Source: Methanococcoides orientis
GTDB lineage: Archaea > Halobacteriota > Methanosarcinia > Methanosarcinales > Methanosarcinaceae
Length of the DNA stretch: 64,000 bases
Assembly: GCF_021184045.1 (NCBI RefSeq)
Contig: NZ_CP073710.1
Span: forward strand, 1,994,685 to 2,058,684
Direction: 5' to 3'
Shown: in pieces, positions 38,191 to 47,290 of the stretch
How the letters are laid out: every line of letters starts with the position of its first letter
Numbering within the stretch: the stretch's first letter is position 1
Program-made: the position numbers and the translations under genes
The notes under the pieces: generated by a model
Seen by the model: only the letters and a program-made list of their open reading frames with translations
The model's database searches: none
Told to the model about the DNA's origin: nothing

Positions 38191-38219
38191 AAAAAGAGTG
38201 ATCCTTAATAAGGATCACT
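38191..38219 (-). terminator. Hairpin with T-run between cbiN and cbiQ
   Basis: AGTGATCCTT (38197-38206) and AAGGATCACT (38210-38219) form a perfect 10-bp stem with a 3-base loop; on the minus strand it is followed by CTTTTTTATG. It lies 28 bases after the cbiN stop and could terminate or partly terminate transcription, or protect the cbiMN mRNA end. Confidence 0.65.
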
Positions 38220-38247
38220 ATAGGGATTGACGATCAAATAGACAATC

Positions 38248-38550
38248 TTATTCAGACTGTCCTTTGCCTTTGTAATATCCAAAGAAGTAACCCAGAACCA
38301 ATGCTCCGATAGCAGCCTGAAGTGCAAAGAGTAAGCTCTCGGTTTCTCCTCCAGGAGGTTCGAACTTTACAGAGTTGACCCATGAATCACCTGTCCACTC
38401 TTCGTATTCACCGTCTGTTATCTCAGCGATGACATCTTCTGCCTGACCGTCAGCACCACCAAACTCTGAGTCCGGATTTGCTGCCATTCCATAGAAGAAT
38501 GATGCTACGAACAAAATGGCTATTACTGCAAATATTGCTTCACCTTTCAT
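38248..38550 (-). CDS. cbiN: Cobalt ECF transporter auxiliary subunit CbiN
   Basis: A 100-residue protein with two membrane helices (about residues 5-25 and 74-93) flanking an extracytoplasmic loop rich in acidic residues (DAEDV... EITDGEYEEW). This matches CbiN, which assists metal loading of CbiM. Its start overlaps the end of cbiM by four bases. Confidence 0.92.
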   Translation of the reverse strand: MKGEAIFAVIAILFVASFFYGMAANPDSEFGGADGQAEDVIAEITDGEYEEWTGDSWVNSVKFEPPGGETESLLFALQAAIGALVLGYFFGYYKGKGQSE

Positions 38551-39242
38551 TGGTTAGCCCCCTTTATCTTATTAAGGACTGATTCTGAAATAACATTGAG
38601 TTCTACAAGTGCATCGCTCTTTACTTGTATCACATACTTGAAGATAAGAGCTGTCAGTGCACCTTCCATGATAGCCAGAGGAACCTGGGTTGTTGCGAAT
38701 ACCAGCAGGAACGCTTTCAGTGATGTTGCAAATCCACCAACCTCCGCCGGGAAAGCTAAAGCAAGCTCAACAGATGTTACAACATAAGTGATCCAGTCTG
38801 CGAATGTGGCAGCGAGGAAAACGACCACATAGAAGTTGATGTTAGCTTTCATTCCTGCTTTATAGATGACATATGCTGCAACCGGGCCAATGATGCCCAT
38901 TGATGCAACATTTGCACCAAGTGTTGTAAGCCCACCGTGTGCAAGGAAGATTGACTGGTAAAGCAGTACTATTGTACTCAGGACCGCTGCAATTGCAGGA
39001 CCAAAAAGGATAGCTGCCATTCCTGTTCCTGTTGGATGTGAAGAACTACCCGTAACAGATGGCATTTTCAAAGATGAAAGTACAAAGACGAATGCTCCCG
39101 CTACTGCCAGTAAAGGCAATAGTTCGCGCTTTTCAGCTACAAGTTTGTTCAACCTGTAGATACCAAAGAAAATTACTGGTATAGAGAACACAAACCACAG
39201 TTGCCACCATGGTGATGGTAAAAATCCCTCAAATATATGCAT
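38547..39242 (-). CDS. cbiM: Cobalt ECF transporter substrate-binding subunit CbiM
   Basis: A 231-residue protein of the CbiM family with about seven membrane helices. The N-terminal MHIFEGFLPSPWW has the conserved first histidine, which helps ligate cobalt, and TGSSHPTGTGMAAILFGP is the second metal-binding segment. GGAGTAATAAA precedes the ATG. Upstream lies a 217-base region with TATA-like elements, so the cbiMN transcript probably starts here. Confidence 0.94.
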   Translation of the reverse strand: MHIFEGFLPSPWWQLWFVFSIPVIFFGIYRLNKLVAEKRELLPLLAVAGAFVFVLSSLKMPSVTGSSSHPTGTGMAAILFGPAIAAVLSTIVLLYQSIFLAHGGLTTLGANVASMGIIGPVAAYVIYKAGMKANINFYVVVFLAATFADWITYVVTSVELALAFPAEVGGFATSLKAFLLVFATTQVPLAIMEGALTALIFKYVIQVKSDALVELNVISESVLNKIKGANQ

Positions 39243-39459
39243 TTTATTACTCCATTCCTGATTTATAATAAATTATATCCCTAAATGAATTATACATTTA
39301 AATCAATATTACTTGATTTAGCTACACCTACAATGAAAACTTTGTATAAATAGGTTAAGGTTAATTGTGTTACCTTCACAGATAATATTATTTAAAGGAT
39401 TTTGCCATTGTTATCAAAAATAGAAAGAATTAGAAGATAAAACAATTGAAATTAATCAA

Positions 39460-40044
39460 TTATTTCCTTACAACTACAACACAATGAAGAACTGATTCTG
39501 CCTGTGGTGGTTCATCCACTGTTCCGCCTGCAATACGCTCCTCAGGATAACCGAAGTTCTCGCAGACATAGAGTTTTGCATCAACACCCATTTCTTTCAG
39601 CACCTCAGCAACCTCTGCAACACCAAAAGTATCAGCAGGAAGCATGAAAATATCCTTCCCCAGTTCGATCTCCTGGATAAATGCCTTCTTTGCAGGTGCA
39701 GGGTCACGTCCATGTGCCGTTATTGCAGTTATGTTCGAGAGGCTGACACCCAATCGGGAACATGCGACCTGAATGGAAGAGATACCCGGGATGATCCGAT
39801 CCCCTTCAGTGGCAAACTTGCCAAGCCCGGAGAACATAGGGTCGCCCGTGGAAAGCACTACTGCATCATCAGGCAGCTCGTGCAAGGCCTTGTAATTCTT
39901 GATTATCTTTGCCTCACACTCAATGTAAGGTTCAGCGATCTCAAGGGAGCGCTTCGAACCATAGACCACCGATGCGTTGCGTATAGCTTCGATGGCTTCC
40001 AATGTCAGCATGTTCGGTCCGACGCCGACCCCTGCGATTATCAT
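39460..40044 (-). CDS. cbiE: Cobalt-precorrin-7 C5-methyltransferase
   Basis: A 194-residue SAM-dependent tetrapyrrole methyltransferase: the N-terminal [17 protein letters not shown] and the [14 protein letters not shown] loop are the family signatures, and the chain lacks the CbiT domain found fused in some organisms. It methylates C5 during cobalamin synthesis. Four bases of its start overlap the end of cbiD (ATGA), showing an operon. About 217 bases separate it from cbiM. Confidence 0.93.
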   Translation of the reverse strand: MIIAGVGVGPNMLTLEAIEAIRNASVVYGSKRSLEIAEPYIECEAKIIKNYKALHELPDDAVVLSTGDPMFSGLGKFATEGDRIIPGISSIQVACSRLGVSLSNITAITAHGRDPAPAKKAFIQEIELGKDIFMLPADTFGVAEVAEVLKEMGVDAKLYVCENFGYPEERIAGGTVDEPPQAESVLHCVVVVRK

Positions 40045-41063
40045 TTTTTCTCACCGCTGTCCATAAGGACGGTGCCATCTCTGTCCACTACAACAATTCG
40101 AGCGCCTTTGCCTTTCTCAACCGTCTTGGCAAACGCACGTTTGATGTGTTCACCTTCAGGTTCCACCTCGATCATTTCAGAGACAGTTGCAAAGCCGCTG
40201 TCCTTGAGCATATCGGGATCTCCCCATTTAAGGACCAGGCCAGGCAGGCCACAAATAGCTACCTCACCGGTGGTAGAATCCAAGAATTCGGAGATGCGAC
40301 TTCCTGCAAGAACCACCGTATAGTCAGGGAACAGCATTGTAGAATAACGAATACCTATTCGACCGGTAGTAAGAACGACCTTTGAAGCTTCACGTACAAG
40401 ATCACTCTTCATTTCACCAAGGTGATCGTTCCAAGGTTCAACAAAACCTGTGGTCCCGAGAATTGATATACCACCCTCGACACCTATACGACTGTTCAGG
40501 GTCTGCTTTGCGATCTCAGCACCTCTTGGAAGGGATAGTTCCACATCAACGCCTTTGATACCGATCTCTTCCACAGCCTCTGCAACTGCATCCTTTATCT
40601 GCTGCATTGGTTTCGGGTTGATAGCAGGATAGCCTTTTTTGGACTGCAGGCCGCCTCTTGTGACGATACCTATGCCCTCACCAGCAGTGATATTGATCTT
40701 ATCGGATTCAACTGCCCTTGCCTCGAACTCAAGGCCACGGGTGATGTCGGACTCATGGTCGTTTTTCAGTTTAACAGCAACAGCATAGCCATCTTTTGCC
40801 TTTACATCCATGACTGCACGAAGTCCTACAGGTGTGGGAACTGAGACCTTGTCCACATCCTTCCTGAGTGACAGGACAGCTGCTTTGACCGCAACGGTAG
40901 CAGTGGTTCCTGTGGTATAACCCCTCTGGAGCACTGAACCATCACTAAGCACCACCAGCATCCCGCTCTTTATACCCTCTTCAAGCTCAGCGCGGGGCAT
41001 TGTTGATTTATTGATCCACTCTTCCGGGATCTTTGATTTGTTAACAGGATCGATAATTGACAT
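40041..41063 (-). CDS. cbiD: Cobalt-precorrin-5B C1-methyltransferase
   Basis: A 340-residue CbiD protein, the unusual methyltransferase that adds the C1 methyl group in anaerobic cobalamin synthesis. Family features are [19 protein letters not shown] near the N-terminus, [10 protein letters not shown], and the C-terminal [18 protein letters not shown] region. It is the first gene of the cbiDE operon. The upstream 53 bases to mutL are the only gap. Confidence 0.94.
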   Translation of the reverse strand: MSIIDPVNKSKIPEEWINKSTMPRAELEEGIKSGMLVVLSDGSVLQRGYTTGTTATVAVKAAVLSLRKDVDKVSVPTPVGLRAVMDVKAKDGYAVAVKLKNDHESDITRGLEFEARAVESDKINITAGEGIGIVTRGGLQSKKGYPAINPKPMQQIKDAVAEAVEEIGIKGVDVELSLPRGAEIAKQTLNSRIGVEGGISILGTTGFVEPWNDHLGEMKSDLVREASKVVLTTGRIGIRYSTMLFPDYTVVLAGSRISEFLDSTTGEVAICGLPGLVLKWGDPDMLKDSGFATVSEMIEVEPEGEHIKRAFAKTVEKGKGARIVVVDRDGTVLMDSGEKK

Positions 41064-41116
41064 TGTCAGTTATTCAATATCTTATAGTTATAAAAGTTAC
41101 CGACAACCCAGCAAAC

Positions 41117-42994
41117 TTATCCTGTCCTTTTGAACAGTTTATCAAGTTCTACCCGGCTAAAAGATATCATGGTCGGTCGACCATGCGGACAGGTGTATGG
41201 ATTCTCTGCCATATCCAGCTGCTTCAGAAGGCTCTCCATTTGCCCCATGCTGCAACCGGCCCCCGCTTTTATCGCTGCACGGCATGCCATGGTCTTGCAG
41301 AGGTTATCGAACATCCCGGTATCATTTTTTACCCTGCCTGTGGAAAGCAGGTCTATTATAATATCATGGATCAGCTCAGCGCTCTCCATCTTTCCAAGAA
41401 GTGCCGGAACAGTAGTGACCACGTAGCTGTTAGGACCAAATTCGGATATTGCAAAGCCCATTTCCTCAAGATAGGGTATGTACTCCTCAAGCAGCACCTT
41501 TTCCTTGGATGTGAGGTCAAGCGTAACAGGTGTTATAAGCTCCTGCCAGCCGGAACTGCTGATATCACAGATCTGCTCATACATTACCCGCTCATGCGCA
41601 GCATGCTGGTCAACTATGACAAGACCATCCTCCAGCTCCACTATAATATATAGCTCATTGACCTGACCTACTATTCTTGCCTTATCAAGGCCTGTAGGTG
41701 CTCTTTCAGGTTTCTTTGGGGTCTTTGACAACACCCTTTCAGAATGTTTCAGGCGCTTTTCCGTATCCCTGGCAGTGAAATGATAGGTTTCTTCCTCTTC
41801 CTTTATCAACGGTGAGATCTTTTTCTCAGGAATAGGAACCTCCAGTTCAACCTTCTCTTGAGGAACTTGAACTTCAGCTTTAGATGTATCTACCAGTTTT
41901 TCTTCCGGTATCTCTCTGGCATTTTCCACAAAAACGGCTTGTACCGGCTTTTTCTCCGGCAGGCTTATCTCAGGCACCAACTGCTCGACCTTCAATGCAT
42001 TTTCCACAGCAAGAGTGACTGCATCGCAGACCTCGCGCTCATGGCTCATCCTCACATACCTTTTTGCAGGATGAACATTGACATCCACCTCACTGAGGTC
42101 CAGTTCAAGATCAAGGACAGCTGCAGGGAAACGACCCTTTGGTATAAGATTGTAATAACCAAGCCTCACCGCATTGCTGATACTCTTTGAGGATATGCCT
42201 CTGCCGTTTATGAAAAAGTATTGCAGGTCTGTCCCGCTGCGGCTAAGCTCAGGTTTTGAGATGTAACCGGATATTTTCACTATATCCGACTTGAATTCAA
42301 CAGGAATCAGCTTCTTTGCGGATTCACTTCCAAGCAGGTAGACGATGCTGTCGAAAATGTCACCCGATGTAGGGGAGCGTACCAGCACCTTGCCATCACT
42401 TATAAGAGTAAACGAGATCTCAGGATGACCAAAAGCATGTCTTGTAACAACATCAGTGATGTGTGCAAGCTCGGTACGCATGCTTTTCAGGTACTTCTTT
42501 CTGGCCGGTGTATTATAGAACAATGACTCTACCGCAATCGTGGTGCCAGGTGCAGCACCAACTTCCAACACGTTCTCTATTGACCCGCCGCTGACCACCA
42601 CCTTTGTTCCGGAAATGCTGTCTTTTTCACGAGTTGTCAGGTACACTTTTGCAACCGCTGCAATGGAAGAGAGAGCCTCACCCCTGAAACCCAGGGTGAG
42701 CACTTTTTCGAGATCGTCGATGTGTAGTATCTTGCTGGTGGCATGCTTCGTGAACGCAAGGGTAGAGTCCTCCCGGGACATGCCTTTCCCATTGTCGGTA
42801 ACCGTGATGAGTTCCGTTCCAGCCCCCTTCACTTCCACTCGAATTTCGGTAGCACCAGAGTCAATGGAATTATCCAGAAGCTCTTTCACCACAGATGCTG
42901 GACGCTCCACGACCTCACCTGCAGCTATCTTGTTAATGGTAGCATCATCCAGCACATGGATCCTGCTGCTTGATTTTGAGCCCTCTTCTGTCAT
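41117..42994 (-). CDS. mutL: DNA mismatch repair protein MutL
   Basis: A 625-residue bacterial-type MutL. The N-terminal GHKL ATPase has motifs VVKELLDNSIDSGAT, TDNGKGM, TLGFRGEALSS and the following GT motif. The middle is long and glutamate-rich. The C-terminal dimer domain keeps the nicking endonuclease motif DQHAAHERVMYE (DQHA-x2-E-x4-E), plus ACRAAIKAG and CPHGRP. The start ATG at 42994 follows GGAGGAATAA, which is itself the end of mutS. Together with MutS it forms a bacterial-type repair pair acquired by these methanogens, as known for the group. Confidence 0.95.
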   Translation of the reverse strand: MTEEGSKSSSRIHVLDDATINKIAAGEVVERPASVVKELLDNSIDSGATEIRVEVKGAGTELITVTDNGKGMSREDSTLAFTKHATSKILHIDDLEKVLTLGFRGEALSSIAAVAKVYLTTREKDSISGTKVVVSGGSIENVLEVGAAPGTTIAVESLFYNTPARKKYLKSMRTELAHITDVVTRHAFGHPEISFTLISDGKVLVRSPTSGDIFDSIVYLLGSESAKKLIPVEFKSDIVKISGYISKPELSRSGTDLQYFFINGRGISSKSISNAVRLGYYNLIPKGRFPAAVLDLELDLSEVDVNVHPAKRYVRMSHEREVCDAVTLAVENALKVEQLVPEISLPEKKPVQAVFVENAREIPEEKLVDTSKAEVQVPQEKVELEVPIPEKKISPLIKEEEETYHFTARDTEKRLKHSERVLSKTPKKPERAPTGLDKARIVGQVNELYIIVELEDGLVIVDQHAAHERVMYEQICDISSSGWQELITPVTLDLTSKEKVLLEEYIPYLEEMGFAISEFGPNSYVVTTVPALLGKMESAELIHDIIIDLLSTGRVKNDTGMFDNLCKTMACRAAIKAGAGCSMGQMESLLKQLDMAENPYTCPHGRPTMISFSRVELDKLFKRTG

Positions 42995-42995
42995 T

Positions 42996-45656
42996 TTATT
43001 CCTCCGCGTTCTTTCCCGCTCGCTTCTGAAGTTCACAGAGCTTGTTCAAAGCATCCATAGGTGTCATGTTGTTGACGTCAAGTCTTTCAAGTTCCTCGAC
43101 CACAGGATCCTTTTCAACAGGTGATGAACCCTCCGGATCGAAGAGCATGAGCTGAGTGTATTGTGCCGACCTTCTTTTTTTGCCACCCTTTGAACTGCTC
43201 TCCTTGCTGATGGAACTTTCATCCTCAATATCCTGCAGTATTTCCCTTGCCCTCTGGGTCACCTTGTGCGGTACACCCGCAAGCCGGGCAACATGTATTC
43301 CGTAACTTTTATCCGTGGCCCCGGGAACGATCTTGCGCAAAAATACGAGGTCATCGCCATCTTCTTTCACTGCAATATGATAGTTCTTCACCCTTTTCAG
43401 GTCGGATGAGATATTGGTAAGCTGGTGGTAATGTGTGGCAAAAAGTGAGCGTACACCGACTCGTCCTTTGTTATGAATATACTCGACCACAGCTTTTGCA
43501 ATGCTGTAACCGTCGTAGGTGCTGGTACCCCTGCCGATCTCATCGAGCAGTACAAGGCTTTTCGGGGTTGCGTTGTTCAGGATATTGGCAAGCTCCACCA
43601 TCTCCACCATGAAAGTACTCTGCCCGCTTGCAAGGTCATCAAAGGCCCCGACCCTTGTGAACACCCTGTCCACGATACCAATGGATGCATGGGAAGCAGG
43701 CACAAATGAACCTGCCTGTGCCATTATTACTATTAGTGAGACCTGACGCATGAAAGTGGATTTCCCTGCCATGTTGGGTCCTGTTATCAGAAGGAACTGG
43801 TTCTCCACGCAATCCATTTCCGCATCATTGGGAACGAATCCACCGGGCACCGACCTCTCCACCACCGGGTGCCTGCCCTCGCGTATCAGTAACTTGCAAT
43901 CAGAACTGATGTTGGGCCTGACGAAATTATTGTTCACCGAGACCTCTGCAAGGCTTGTAACACAATCAAGCTGCCCTATCAGGCCTGCAATGGTCTGCAA
44001 CTGTGATGAATAGGAGGCAACGTTGGAAGTGATATCTGAGAATATCTCGTACTCCAGCGCCGTGATCTTCTCATCTGCAGAAAGGATAACATTCTCCCAC
44101 TCCTTGAGTTCCGGGGTGTAGAACCTTTCCGCATTCGTCATGGTCTGCTTGCGTATGTAATCGTCAGGGACCTGTGAGATGTTCGCCTTTGTGACCTCGA
44201 TGTAGTATCCGAATACCTTGTTATAACCAACTTTGAGCGATTTGATACCGGTTTTGTCACGCTCTTTCTGCTGGAATGAGGCTATCCATGACTTACCGCC
44301 TTTGGACATCTCCTTGAGCTCGTCCAGGACCTCGTCGTAGCCTGCTTTTATCATGCCGCCTTCCCTGACACTTACCGGTGGCTCCTCCACTATGGAACTG
44401 TCTATCAGCTCCACGAGGCTGTCAAGCTGATCAAATCCCAGAAGGCCACCCCTGATGCTTTGAAGCATCTCGCAGAGGTCATCTTCCCCAAGGCTTTCCA
44501 CTAGCAAAGGCACTGACTCAAGGGACCGTTTTAGTGCAATAAGGTCACGTGCATTGGAGTTGCCATACATGATCCTTCCAATAAGGCGCTCAATATCCTT
44601 TACAAAAGAAAGATGGGACCTGACATCGAACCGGATCATGGTACCGTTTGCCAGCGCCTCCACAGCATCGAGACGATAATTGATGGCATCCACATTGATA
44701 AGCGGTTTTAACAGCCATTTCTGGAGCAACCTACCTCCCATTGGTGTTTTGGTATCATCCAGCACTTTCAGTATGGAAGTATCGCTTCCTTCCCCGCGCA
44801 CGTTCTTTACGATCTCAAGGTTTCTCAGGGTGATGGAGTCCAGTACCATGAACTCAGAATCTGAATAAGTCTTCAGCTCACTAACATGCCCGAGTTCCCT
44901 CATCTGAGTTATCAATGCATACTCAAGGGCAGCCCCTGCAGATGATATTGCGTATGGCAGACCATCACATCCCATACCCTCAAGAGTTGAGACCTTGAAG
45001 TGCTCCTTGAGCCTCTTTTCAGCGGTCGCAATATCAAATGCCTCTTCCTCGAACTCATGCACCACGATCTTGAGCTCGCTGAGCCTGTCAGCGATATGTC
45101 TGTCAGAATACATTTCAGGAGGCAGGATGCATTCCGATGGCCGCATCCTTGCAGCCTCGCTGGCTATCCTGTCATACGGAGGTGCATCAGCGAACTGGGT
45201 TGTCAGAAACTCTCCTGTGGATACATCAAGGAATGAGACCCCATAGTTCCCGTCCCCGCCTGAGACGGACATGAGATAATTGTTGGACGAATCTGTGAAC
45301 ATTGAACTATCAATGGCAGTGCCCGGTGTTACGACCCTGACGACCCCGCGTTTGACAACACCCTTTGCCTTCTTCGGGTCCTCAAGCTGCTCACAGATGG
45401 CTACCTTGTAGCCTTTTTTTATCAGACGCGGGAGGTAGTTGTCAATGGCATGATAGGGGATACCTGCAAGGGGCATCTTCTCGCCATCCCTGTCCTTACC
45501 CCGCGTGGTCAGCGTTATTTCAAGTTCCTGCGCAATCGTCTTTGCATCCTCCCCGAAGGACTCATAGAAATCCCCCATCCTGAAGAAGATCAGTGCATCG
45601 CTATGTTGCTGCTTGGCATCATAGTACTGTTTCATTGCAGGTGTTAATTTATTCAT
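42996..45656 (-). CDS. mutS: DNA mismatch repair protein MutS
   Basis: An 886-residue MutS1. It has the mismatch-binding DFYESF motif near the N-terminus, the long clamp and lever helices, and the ATPase with Walker A GPNMAGKSTF, LVLLDEIGRGTST and the following H-containing signature. The ATG at 45656 is used because GTGGAGCAAG precedes it; the open frame reaches 45773 but the added 39 residues match nothing. The stop overlaps the ribosome site of mutL. Confidence 0.95.
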   Translation of the reverse strand: MNKLTPAMKQYYDAKQQHSDALIFFRMGDFYESFGEDAKTIAQELEITLTTRGKDRDGEKMPLAGIPYHAIDNYLPRLIKKGYKVAICEQLEDPKKAKGVVKRGVVRVVTPGTAIDSSMFTDSSNNYLMSVSGGDGNYGVSFLDVSTGEFLTTQFADAPPYDRIASEAARMRPSECILPPEMYSDRHIADRLSELKIVVHEFEEEAFDIATAEKRLKEHFKVSTLEGMGCDGLPYAISSAGAALEYALITQMRELGHVSELKTYSDSEFMVLDSITLRNLEIVKNVRGEGSDTSILKVLDDTKTPMGGRLLQKWLLKPLINVDAINYRLDAVEALANGTMIRFDVRSHLSFVKDIERLIGRIMYGNSNARDLIALKRSLESVPLLVESLGEDDLCEMLQSIRGGLLGFDQLDSLVELIDSSIVEEPPVSVREGGMIKAGYDEVLDELKEMSKGGKSWIASFQQKERDKTGIKSLKVGYNKVFGYYIEVTKANISQVPDDYIRKQTMTNAERFYTPELKEWENVILSADEKITALEYEIFSDITSNVASYSSQLQTIAGLIGQLDCVTSLAEVSVNNNFVRPNISSDCKLLIREGRHPVVERSVPGGFVPNDAEMDCVENQFLLITGPNMAGKSTFMRQVSLIVIMAQAGSFVPASHASIGIVDRVFTRVGAFDDLASGQSTFMVEMVELANILNNATPKSLVLLDEIGRGTSTYDGYSIAKAVVEYIHNKGRVGVRSLFATHYHQLTNISSDLKRVKNYHIAVKEDGDDLVFLRKIVPGATDKSYGIHVARLAGVPHKVTQRAREILQDIEDESSISKESSSKGGKKRRSAQYTQLMLFDPEGSSPVEKDPVVEELERLDVNNMTPMDALNKLCELQKRAGKNAEE

Positions 45657-46057
45657 TCTTGCTCCACGCTGAATTGGTCTGGTGAATTTATCAGTTTGTT
45701 GGTATTTTTGTTTTTGCATTGCAGATGTATCTCTCCGGGCAAGAGTAAAGTGAGAAGATAAAAGAGAGATCATCGACAGCTTCCTTGAAAAATATATTAG
45801 GAACAGATCAAATGTTGATGTTCATACCTTCTAACTTTGAGATTTACTTATCGAATTGTTCTTCTATGTCCTTTGTAGTACCCTTGTGTACGCCTTTGGC
45901 AAAACCGGAAGGAAGTTTCCTACTGATAGCGAAATCAAAACATTTATCTACAATTATGCACTCTTGGCAAGTGCGGTTATTCATAAAACACACAAATCCG
46001 CACAAAACCAAAACTATACACAGAGCATCACTGATGCTTTCAAGAAGGTGAATAAAA
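45657..46057. other. Divergent upstream region of mutS and the AhpD-like gene
   Basis: About 400 bases with no convincing gene. A TATA-like stretch AAACATTTATCT near 45938-45950 could drive the AhpD-like gene, giving a leader of about 85 bases. Frames at 45785-46051 and 45856-46068 have no ribosome site or family match. No strong hairpin was seen. Confidence 0.4.
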
Positions 46058-46465
46058 ATGGCAGATGATCCAAAGGAACTATTATTTGGCTTTACAGAAG
46101 GACTTGGAGCTTTCGCAGCAGAGAACGAGGTACAGGCATCCCAGGCCGGTGCATTCATGAACCTGCTTGGAAGTGTTTATGAAGAATCCATAATCGACTT
46201 CAAGACAAAGGAGCTCATCAGTATCGGTATCGCTCTCTACCACCGCTGCCCTTATTGTATTGCACTCCACTCCTTCAATTCCCTCGAAGCAGGAGCTACA
46301 AAAGAGGAGATCCTTCAGGCCAGCATGGTCGCAGTTGCATTTGGTGGCGGACCATCCATAGCCTACTCTGTAACCCTGCTGAAGAACTGTATCGAGACAT
46401 TCCAGGGCGATTCATTCACAGAAGAGGACAGGATGGAGATCCTCAGAAGGCTTGGAAGGGCCTGA
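46058..46465 (+). CDS. Carboxymuconolactone-decarboxylase/AhpD-like protein
   Basis: A 135-residue all-helical protein. It carries the redox motif CPYCIALH, the CxxC-xxx-H arrangement of AhpD-type peroxidase partners and CMD-family proteins. The surrounding helices (FKTKELISIGIALYHR and ASMVAVAFGGGPS) fit the family fold. A role in peroxide or thiol redox chemistry is plausible but the electron partner is not clear. AAGGTGAATAAAA precedes the ATG, and a T-rich stretch follows the stop. Confidence 0.9.
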   Translation: MADDPKELLFGFTEGLGAFAAENEVQASQAGAFMNLLGSVYEESIIDFKTKELISIGIALYHRCPYCIALHSFNSLEAGATKEEILQASMVAVAFGGGPSIAYSVTLLKNCIETFQGDSFTEEDRMEILRRLGRA

Positions 46466-46607
46466 ACAGACCATATTCCTCTCCCTCTTTCTTTTTTTGA
46501 TCTCTATCTTCATCGCCTTTCTGACAAAAGGCTCAATACCTGATCACTGTTTTCACTGTTCTTCTTTCAATAAACTCAAAAAAGTGAGATGAAATACAAT
46601 CATCCCA

Positions 46608-46946
46608 TCACTCCGAGAACGCCAGATATCCCGGAAGTGCAAGGTTTGCTATAGGTACTATCATCAGGACACCTAGCCATTTCGACCTGCCAAGGTTGCC
46701 TGCAATTTCACCCCAGATGTACATCAATACAAGAATATTGACATATGGGATCAGCATACCAATAAAATACCACAGGGACTTTCTTGCAATCCTGCACATG
46801 AGTACAACGTTAAGGATGGGTATCCATGCCATCCAGCCATTCTCCGTGCTGGTTTTTACTGCGATCCTTTGCAGCGAATAGGAATAGTATACATATAGTC
46901 CGAGAGCCACCACAATAAAAATTAACATCAAACTTTCATCAAACAT
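46608..46946 (-). CDS. DUF5684-like membrane protein
   Basis: A 112-residue protein with about four hydrophobic helices (residues 5-21, 38-52, 57-77 and 86-105). NGWMAWIPILNVVLMCRIAR followed by WYFIGMLIPYVNILV and GRSKWLGVLMIVPIANL resembles DUF5684 proteins, small membrane proteins of unknown role. It has no catalytic motif. Its promoter probably lies in the region up to 47150. Confidence 0.75.
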   Translation of the reverse strand: MFDESLMLIFIVVALGLYVYYSYSLQRIAVKTSTENGWMAWIPILNVVLMCRIARKSLWYFIGMLIPYVNILVLMYIWGEIAGNLGRSKWLGVLMIVPIANLALPGYLAFSE

Positions 46947-47290
46947 TTATTATCAGTCCATTACTTATTTTGTAAATATCTCAAATATGCTCACAAGAAC
47001 ATCCAGGATCGATCTCAAAAATCAGCAGTCTCAGTACTAATTCCCTTCATTCGATCTCCTCGGGTCCTTATGTGTCATAGATGGCATTCATAATATCGAC
47101 ATACTTGTCTATTTTTCGACATTTTGAATACATGCTTACTGTATATAAATTTTGGCTCCAAAATATAATGCCTTCAATGTGTCCTCAATAAAAGAAGTAG
47201 CAATTGTAATGTTCAAAAAAAAAGAAAAGGAAAAAGAAAACAGCAGGAAATCAGCAAAGCCTGCTGCTTTGAAAGAAAATGAGGAAAGGA
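46947..47290. other. Intergenic region after the macroglobulin gene
   Basis: No gene seen. A TATA-like TTTATATAC (minus strand) lies near 47140-47150 and could drive the membrane-protein gene; a symmetric element ATTTTGGCTCCAAAAT is next to it. The terminator at 47213-47266 closes the macroglobulin gene. Confidence 0.45.
47213..47266 (-). terminator. Terminator of the macroglobulin gene
   Basis: CAGCAGG (47241-47247) and CCTGCTG (47260-47266) form a 7-bp stem with a 12-base loop. On the minus strand it is followed by a long T-rich tract, starting about 25 bases after the stop. Confidence 0.65.

Noticed and set aside
45657..45773. Upstream extension of mutS by 39 residues
   Set aside because: No match to MutS N-termini, while the ATG at 45656 has a good ribosome site.
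45785..46068. Two overlapping open frames of 88 and 70 residues upstream of the AhpD-like gene
   Set aside because: They overlap the promoter and ribosome site of the following gene and match nothing known.
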